A DNA stretch of 64,000 nucleotides from Marchantia polymorpha subsp. ruderalis (taxonomy: Eukaryota; Streptophyta; Marchantiopsida; Marchantiales; Marchantiaceae): contig AP031357.1 of NCBI GenBank assembly GCA_037833965.1, positions 15,148,001 through 15,212,000 of the forward strand, read 5' to 3'. Of the stretch, positions 56,901 to 64,000 are shown piece after piece. Position numbers and translations under genes: made by a program. The notes below the pieces were generated by a model that searched no databases, was not told the origin of the DNA, and saw only the letters and a list, made by a program, of their open reading frames with translations. Position 1 is the first letter of the stretch. Each line of letters begins with the position of its first letter.

Positions 56901-57660
56901 CACATTTTTTGATTTTTAATAATGATGTGCATGTGTTTTGAGTAATACTTCAAATGGGATACAATATTTAAAAATCTTAGAAAAGTATTTTAATTCATGA
57001 TTGAAAATTGACATGATTGGAGAATACTGTGTGTTGAGCTCTTAAGATTCATATTTTAATATACGGATAGTAAATGATGAATCTAATTTTTCTTTTATTT
57101 AATTTGTTTTCTGAATTATTCATCAGGCATTTAGGTTTATTAAATAGAGCTTGCAATCAAATCCAAAAATCCATTTATTCAACAAAAGTTTTATCTATGT
57201 TTAAGTGAAAAACCTATGTGCATAAATTTGTCACCTCAAGCACATTACTGGATAATATATAGACTATTTGCTTCTAATTTATTTTATTACAGAAGATAAG
57301 CACTTGTAGTTTTTAGAATGAAATTCCGAGTTATATGGATTTAATATGGATATTCTTCATAAATCTGTAGAGGAGTTGACACAATGATTAGAATTGAAAA
57401 AATGAAGTAAAAATATTCGAAATATTGTGTTTTTTCATATCATATGTAGATTAAAAAAAGGAGATTGCATAAAAATATTGATAAAGTTTGAAATTGACTA
57501 CGATCAACAATTTTTTGGGTGAAAATGATTGAAATATACTCTGTATATATTCCACAAGCAAAACTTTTTCCACAAGATTTTCTCTAATTTATCGGTTCAT
57601 TATTTTTCAGTCCGTAAAATAAACAGTAAATGAAATAAATAAGTAAAAGATAGTACACAA
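53901..57660. other. AT-rich block, no gene supported
   Basis: About 3.7 kb of very AT-rich DNA with sharp borders. A 65-codon plus-strand frame at 55,986-56,183 and a 61-codon minus-strand frame at 54,981-55,166 are of chance-like composition. No mobile element could be named. Confidence 0.6.
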
Positions 57661-60600
57661 ATGTTATACGTTAGGAGAAACATCACATGTTATAATCTGG
57701 AAAGAAACATCACATGTGGAGATTTCGGTCTCTATAGCCTGTATCGTTGGAGATGATGTTAGAATGGTTTCGCTTAGGACAATATTAGCTTTTAAGGACA
57801 CGTTTATAGTTTTCATATGGAAACATGATATCAAAGTTCTACAATCTATTAAACAACCCATAAGCTTTAAGGCGAAATGATGATGAGAGTTAAGTGTTGA
57901 GAATAAAAAAGAATCAACAGATTGTACGGTTGTGGCATGTGTTTCATGGATGTCTACAAACTCTCTGCTAACAAGCTGAACCACGCGAAGTAGTACACAC
58001 CTGAGAGATGTAATACCAACCTGGATGCGAATATGAGTGAACTGTAGTGGAAGAGCATCGACATAGCCTTCAGTCCTTCACTTTCGTATGTCAAAATAGA
58101 CGAAATGCAGCCTCATAAAGCAAGCCCCAACCTTCCATTATTGTTGGCTTTTTTCTGTTTGCTCGTGTAGCGAGCAAGATATTCAAAGGAAAAAGGACAG
58201 AACAAATAAGAGGATTTTTGTGATTTTTCCCCAAAAGATCAAAGGAAATATTGCTTAGGTAGCGAGCTAGTTCAGTAGCCGGGAGGAATGATGCTACTTT
58301 TGGGTTTCCGGAATCCATATATCCACAAACAGGGAGTAGTACGTGGAAACATACAAACGAATCAGGTCAAATTTACAGAAAAGCTAACAGATGTACAAAT
58401 AAATATCCATTTGGTCTGGACTAGTTCTGATTTTGATTTTATACGCATATGTGAAGTGTCTGAAAAGGTCGATTTTTTGCACTCGGTCGACCTAGGTTGG
58501 CAACGACGGTGTAGGTAGGGGAAGCGAAAAGTACTCGGGAAGAGACCTGCTAATATATGAATGAGGTTGGGAATGAGCGGGAGAAAAATCTGCTCTGATG
58601 AGTCTGATTATAGGCTGTCTGAAGTGAGGAGTAATGGTGGCGGTACCACGGAGGTCTGGCCGGGCCTGACATGGTGCGTGGTCGAAGAGATTCGGAATCT
58701 GGTGCAGCAGCAGGAGCACCGTCCGCTCTTTCATCATCTCAGTGTTCATTCAGGAGAATACTGTAGAGTTTGTACTAAAAAGTTCAAATCAAATCTTATC
58801 ACAAGTCTGAATAGAGTTGAAGGGAAACGAACCAAACAAAAGCAGCATATTACCAAAAATGACTTTTGCGCCAAAGATTTGGACATGCTGATAGTTAGTT
58901 CAGCAGCAGTAGAGTAGAGTAGAGTAGAGCAGAGGTGAGGTGAGCGGAGAGCACAACACATAGGCAAAACTCACATGAGAACTGCACCACAACACAGCCA
59001 TATCTGAACAGCACAGCACAGCAAATCAAATCTGAGGGGAGAAACATTCCTTCGTCTCATCAGTTGAAGTGGGGCGTGAGGAGGAGGAGGGAGGCCGAAG
59101 GGGTGACCGCATTTCGCTCCAAAAGTCCTCGAAGTCAAATATACCACCACCACCACCACCACTCCCACTAACTGCACCACTACCAAAGAATCGAACCATA
59201 ACAGTAGTTACTTCGCCCATGAATTTGTTGTGCAATATTTTTAGATGCCGGATGATCGAGTTTCTGGCTGGGAGCTAGAAAACAAACCCTTGGTAGCCCT
59301 CGGAGCTGGTCGTACTCAAGTACTGCGTGTGTCTAAGTGAGCTCATCTTATGTCATCTTTCTGGGTAACTACAGTTGCTGAGGTCCAGCAAATTATGCGT
59401 ATCTTGTTTCGCATGTATGCTACTTGGATGTGCCAGAGAGCGAGAGACGGCACCTCTGCCTGCTCTCGCTAGACTCAGACTCAGAGGATCTTTTGTAAGG
59501 CAGTCAAAACTGAATTCTGTAGTATTACCCTCCATATCTGTTCGTATATTCATACTTTATCGCTTACTCTGGCGTTCATTTATGTTTAGCCTTCATGTGT
59601 TCACAAGGGGTCAAAACGGACTTACTTGTACTTGTACAGGAGATCCCCGCCAACAAGATTTGCATGCAAGCAAAAGAGGAGGCTTCAAACACATGTATTT
59701 GACCAATCAAAAGATTCTTACCATATTGGAACCCAGAGCTGCTGAATTCAACCCCTTTGATTCTCGTAAGAACGTGATCAGACAAAGGCTGATAAAGTAC
59801 ATCCAAGTCGCACGCCATGGCAATGATCCGTAACCTCTACAAGTTGTAGTTCGATTCCTCTATATTTTTTATTTTTTAGTTTTTCACCATAGTGGAATCT
59901 CGGATAATGTCGATAAACTATTTCTGAGTACTTCTGAATTGGAGTATATTATTGTACTACTTTAATCACTGTAATTATAATCAGGTTATTATAAACCGTG
60001 AACCCTCTTTTAATAATTGAAGAGTTTAGGATTACTGGTCACCATCGACGATGAACGCAAATTCACACGTTATAACCATTAGCTACTTGCATACATTTAG
60101 TAAGATGCAGACATGAAGTAAGCAGAAGAGTGGTTAATGAACACCTGTGGAAACATCTTTTAAGAAACAAATTGCCTCTCTTGACTTTTGCTTCTTGGCT
60201 CGTAGATATCATCACAAGCCTCCACGCTCTTGACAATTATAAATCTTTGCTACACATTGACACGCTTCATCATATCGCTCTTCTTAAGGCACACAGATTA
60301 GGGTGATGAATTCCAGTGCTCAGAGACAGAGAGGGAGAGAGAGAACAGATTTAGTCATATATGGTGGACTTTATGGAGGCAATGAGATGCTATGCTGAGT
60401 GTGTCTGAGAAGAAGACTTTATGAGTCCAATGGGTCCTGAAACAACATCTGCCTTTCACATCTTAGAAGGAGCCGATTGATTTTTCCTGCGTTCCGGGGA
60501 TCGAGGGAGTCTGGCAGCTTCTGTACAGACATAGCGTAGCTGATTCAAATGGAGAAAAGCTGAACCTTCCTGCAAGTACTGGCGACCAAGAAATGTGAGA

Positions 60601-62407
60601 AAAGTGACATCAGCCCATAGAAGCTGTTATGTAGTTAGAATCGACGCACCTTTTCTGAAGAGTTCGGTGAGTGGGCGGATATTCTCTTCTCCCTGGACTG
60701 TGGAGCGAGATGCGCCGCACACCTGACCTCAGCCTTGGCAGATTACCGACTTTGTGCAGCATTGGAGCCACAACAAAGGCGAGCTCAGTTTTAGGCGACT
60801 TCCCACGGTGCTGCTCATACTGAGGCACCAAAGGCTGCCATGCCCAAGTCTACCGCGATCGTTGTGGCGGGTACTCGAGAGCAGAGCAAAAGTAGAGCGA
60901 AAAGATATGGCACCCAGCGGCTTCTGCTCATAAACGCAAAGTAGCCGGAGATATAACGAACGTCGAGCCTCGAGAATCTGAGCCCCCGCGCTCGATTTCG
61001 ACGCTCACTTAAGCGTCACTGGTGCCGGTGCTGGCAGTGGCCATTATGTCCACGTCCACGAGGCATGAAAACCGAAAGTCGAGCTTCACTCACCATCTGT
61101 GATCGCAGAGCGAAAAGGAAAAGCCATGGAGCCCGCTCTCAACAGCGCTACTCCCTGGCTAACATAAAAGGTCTCATTTAACGACCTGAATTGATTGTTT
61201 TGCGCGATGATGACGGATCTCAGCTCGAGCTAGACCGACGTACGGAGATGCTGGAGAATCGGTAGGTGAATTCCTGAGGTTCCAGCTGCGAACGAGCTGA
61301 TGCTGCACCCCTGTCACCCCACCGCACCGCACCGCGATCATGCCAATCCGTGGCGCTTAATCGATCGAGGTTTTCCTCGGATCCGAAGCTGATCCCGAAA
61401 TTGCGATAAGCCGTCGAGGAACGAAGCTCGGCGGAATAGCCTCTGCCCGATCGCGACCTGATTTTGGAGGCTGATCGGTCTGAGGCCATGTTTGACCGAG
61501 ATTGGAACGAGAGAAGGCACCGATAGCTGAAAGTGCTGCACGGCGGCCTGCAGGCTCGAAATTCACGCATGCCCCACCAACGAGACGAGAAAGAGAGAAA
61601 GCGCAGGCGGTCCCCCGCGAGTAAAGCCAAATGCGAGGCGATACGAGTCAACAGGTTCATCATTATCGACAGGTTCACCTAACTGCGCTATGTGTGTGCG
61701 CTAGGCCGAGCGCCCCGCGGGTCTACAAGAGCAACCTGGATTTTTTGCCTCGTAGGGTTCGTGACTACTCTCTCTCTTTCCCGGTACGGACCGACTCGCG
61801 CACATATCCGAATGGCTAAAGTGTGTCGTCATGATGAGAAAATCCGACCACGGAATTGTAGGGCAGCAGGTGAGCAGCATCGCCATGACCGTAAGCCTGC
61901 TCGATTTGCGCTAATTGTGCTGTTAGCGGGTGGCAGCGTGCGAAAGCGTCAGCTTTCTCCACATCCCTTGGCGGAGTGCATGCACATTCAAAAGCACAAG
62001 ACTAACCTGCAGACGCTTGGATCGGAAAGCATGTAGGCAGGCAGCATAGCGCTGTGTCTTATCTCGACATGGAAGGGAAGGAAGTCGAGCGCGGAAGGGA
62101 AAAAGTCGGAGGAAATATGGAAATGAAAGTGTCGACGAATGAGGGAGTGCCTTGCCCTGCAACGCCGACTGCAAGCAGAGCTGGTCGTTCACGAGCACCA
62201 CACACACATACGCGCACACACAATCGCTCGCACCGCAGCGCACACGCGCACAGAAACACGAACACACACCGAAAGGAGCAGGCAGCATTTCGGGAGGCCA
62301 GAGGTGCGAGGGGAGAGAAGCCAGGCTCAGCCTAGCCGATCCAATCCGCGAGCGGCCAGCCCCCTGTCTACAAATGCACCCAACTGCACTACGTCGATAA
62401 AGCTCGG

Positions 62408-63200
62408 CAATGGCAACCTGGATCGTTTGTCTGGCAGTCTTGATGGCTAGTTCTTGCTCGCTGCATGTACGGGTCAACTTGAGCATATCACCGAGCTCGA
62501 AAAGCGCACGAACATGCATTGCATGGCTTATCTCCAACGCAACATGCCTCGACTATTGTTTGCTAAAGTAATCTATTTTTTTCGCATCGCCAGGAGGTTG
62601 GTTCAGCCGATCCGATCCGCCTCCAGCTCCAGCTCCAGCTTCTGGAGCCTAGAGTCAAGACATATGTGCAAATGTTGGCGCTACCCATGGCTGGATGGAT
62701 GGAAGGTGTTTCCAGTTCCGCTTCCATCTCGAAGCGCACAAGTCCACACCCGAGAGCTTGTGCTAGGGTTTGACAGTTAGCGGTTGACACATCGAGCTGT
62801 CTTGGCATAGAGTGTGGGGGGTGGATGGGTACGGGACAGTAGGGGGAGCACAGCTTCAACGCCGACTGCAATGCGTTTCCATCACCACACACGCCCGAGG
62901 GCCGAGGGGGGCGAGGGGGGCTAGGGGGCCTACGAGGGGTGGAGAGTGGGGGGGGCATCGGGTCGAGACGAGAGAATCGAGCCGAACCTAGGCCGGGCAG
63001 GCGGTAGCGTAGCACGAGGCAGGGCTCCTGCTGTTCTCGATGCAGGTCTACCTAACTCCATGGGGCTAGTCGGGTGGTCGTGCTGGATAAAAGTCTACAC
63101 TAGCACCCTGAATTATTTGTCTGGCAGCTTTCATGGCTAGCGCTCGCCCGATCTACGGATCAACTTGATCACTAGAGTCACCACCGAGCTAAAAAGGGCT
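62408..63200. repeat. Diverged direct duplication about 690 bases apart
   Basis: The stretch at 62,408-62,510 and that at 63,098-63,200 share the same order of words: TTTGTCTGGCAG, ATGGCTAG, a GGGTCAACTTGA/GGATCAACTTGA word, and CACCGAGCT, at a constant offset of about 690 bases. CAACGCCGACTGCAA at 62,161 and 62,857 fits nearly the same offset, so the duplicated unit may be the full 690 bases. Confidence 0.7.
62906..62955 (+). repeat. G-run cluster, G-quadruplex-prone
   Basis: Five runs of four to eight G separated by short spacers lie within 50 bases. A weaker cluster of G-runs is at about 62,815-62,846. Function unknown; such clusters are frequent near plant promoters. Confidence 0.85.
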
Positions 63201-64000
63201 CTACTGCTGCTTCGAGGTGATGTGAATGGGCAAGTCCAGCCCAGAGCATATCGCCCAAACTCTTGGAGCATCCATGGCTCCATGGCTCCATGGCTCGGCA
63301 GAAGCAGCGGCCGCTGAAGCATGCTCCCGAAATCTGATATGGCTGTGGTGGATAGTGAAGTTGCACTGTACAGCATAAGGCTGATCGAAAACTGTGGTGC
63401 TTAATCCAGCACCGTGTTTTCGACTTCGTAGACTTTTCTTTCTTTCTGCTCTGACAGTGAACGGTGATCAGTGAAGAGCTGTCTTACTCAACTCATAAAC
63501 AAGTGAGGGCATTGTGCAGTGTGAGGCCAAACCTTTTCAGATTGGAAGCTTCAGATGCAGATTCAAGCCACATCCTGTTCCATCACCAATTAATCTGGTG
63601 ACCAGATTGACGGTATCGAGGTCAGTCAAGCTGTGAGTCATCGATGTATCATCAAAGTTTCTCAGAGAGACTAAAAGTGGTCTCAGATTTTTTGCTATTC
63701 TCAAGAGTTGGACGGATGATTGAAGTCGGTCACCCAGACACTACTCCAACAGACTTTACTATTAGTCGCTTCTGTTGTCGATGTCCTCTGTGACGGATGT
63801 AAGTGAAAAGTTTCACCGGAGGGAAAATACCGAATTACTATGCAATCAGAAAATTACTTAAGGGAAAGTCGCGTTTCTAACCTGGACCTGCAAATTATCT
63901 GGGAGGCTGCAACTCCCAGTTTAGTTGTAATCTTCTCGAGACACGTCATGACGAAAATGACATGTAGTGGTTAGTGCAGTGCTGAATTTCTCCCGAGGAG

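Larger units (their letters stand above)
57661..64000. other. Right-edge DNA, no gene supported
   Basis: Composition rises to GC-rich toward the edge. Open frames of up to 204 codons occur (61,923-62,537 minus; 61,220-61,678 minus; 59,375-59,833 plus), but they overlap others on the opposite strand, have no known domain and contain low-complexity stretches. Part of a gene or promoter reaching beyond the window is possible. Simple repeats include AGAGT units (58,908-58,929), ACC units (about 59,143-59,162), CA-rich DNA (62,198-62,275) and CATGGCTC x3 (63,273-63,296). Confidence 0.45.

Noticed and set aside
57664-57984. A 106-codon minus-strand frame with a vague retropepsin-like LIDC stretch
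   Set aside because: A single weak motif with no neighbouring element structure; not enough to call a retroelement fossil.
59170-59200. T-arm-like GGTTCGATTC on the minus strand, and similar words near 59,850 and 18,030
   Set aside because: The flanking bases do not form a T-stem or acceptor stem, so these are not tRNA genes.
59026-59235. Gly-rich minus-strand frame with IFDFEDFWSEMR
   Set aside because: Considered as a first exon, but the Gly run comes from an ACC microsatellite and no downstream exon or known family was found.
61923-62537. A 204-codon minus-strand frame and the 152-codon frame at 61,220-61,678
   Set aside because: No recognisable domain, CA-repeat-derived stretches, and competing frames on the other strand. 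Kept only as a note in the right-edge entry.

Overview
The window looks like nuclear DNA of a land plant, most likely a bryophyte (a moss would fit best). This rests on inference. All three recognisable genes are plant-type (a SUVR5-class zinc-finger/SET histone methyltransferase, ATG3, and a plant DEAD-box helicase starting MPYVPPHIR). They have many canonical GT-AG introns, mostly about 100-700 bases with a few longer, and sit in gene islands separated by very AT-rich DNA. No bacterial, organellar, rRNA, tRNA or CRISPR feature was found.

Layout. 1-9.6 kb is AT-rich intergenic DNA with one decayed Ty1/copia fossil (about 5.73-6.26 kb) and a 46-bp tandem repeat. 12.49-19.36 kb (minus) holds a 14-exon DEAD-box RNA helicase of 571 residues. 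20.9-25.0 kb is intergenic. 25.02-37.0 kb (minus) holds a 12-exon SUVR5-like gene encoding about 2,453 residues. 38.3-40.5 kb is an AT-rich spacer. 41.61-47.60 kb (plus) holds a 9-exon ATG3 of 318 residues, divergent from SUVR5. From 47.6 to 64 kb no gene could be supported; it contains an AT-rich block (about 53.9-57.7 kb) and GC-richer, repeat-bearing DNA near the right edge.

Gene models were built by hand. For helicase and ATG3 every exon joins in frame at canonical GT/AG sites. For SUVR5 two junctions are less certain (intron 1 and the acceptor of exon 6). The genes do not form a pathway: the helicase acts in RNA metabolism, SUVR5 in H3K9 methylation directed by zinc fingers, and ATG3 is the E2-like enzyme of ATG8 lipidation.

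The most interesting additions are two DNA transposons inside introns: an 869-bp hAT-type element in ATG3 intron 6 with an 8-bp palindromic target duplication, and a 503-bp pogo-type (Tc1/mariner) element in SUVR5 intron 7 that keeps the DNA-binding start of its transposase and has a 38-bp perfect palindrome inside. Others are several intronic inverted-repeat arrangements, including two with mutually exclusive pairings, a helicase gene in which all 13 introns are phase 0, and an unusually large SUVR5 with a long acidic N-terminal extension and five zinc fingers.
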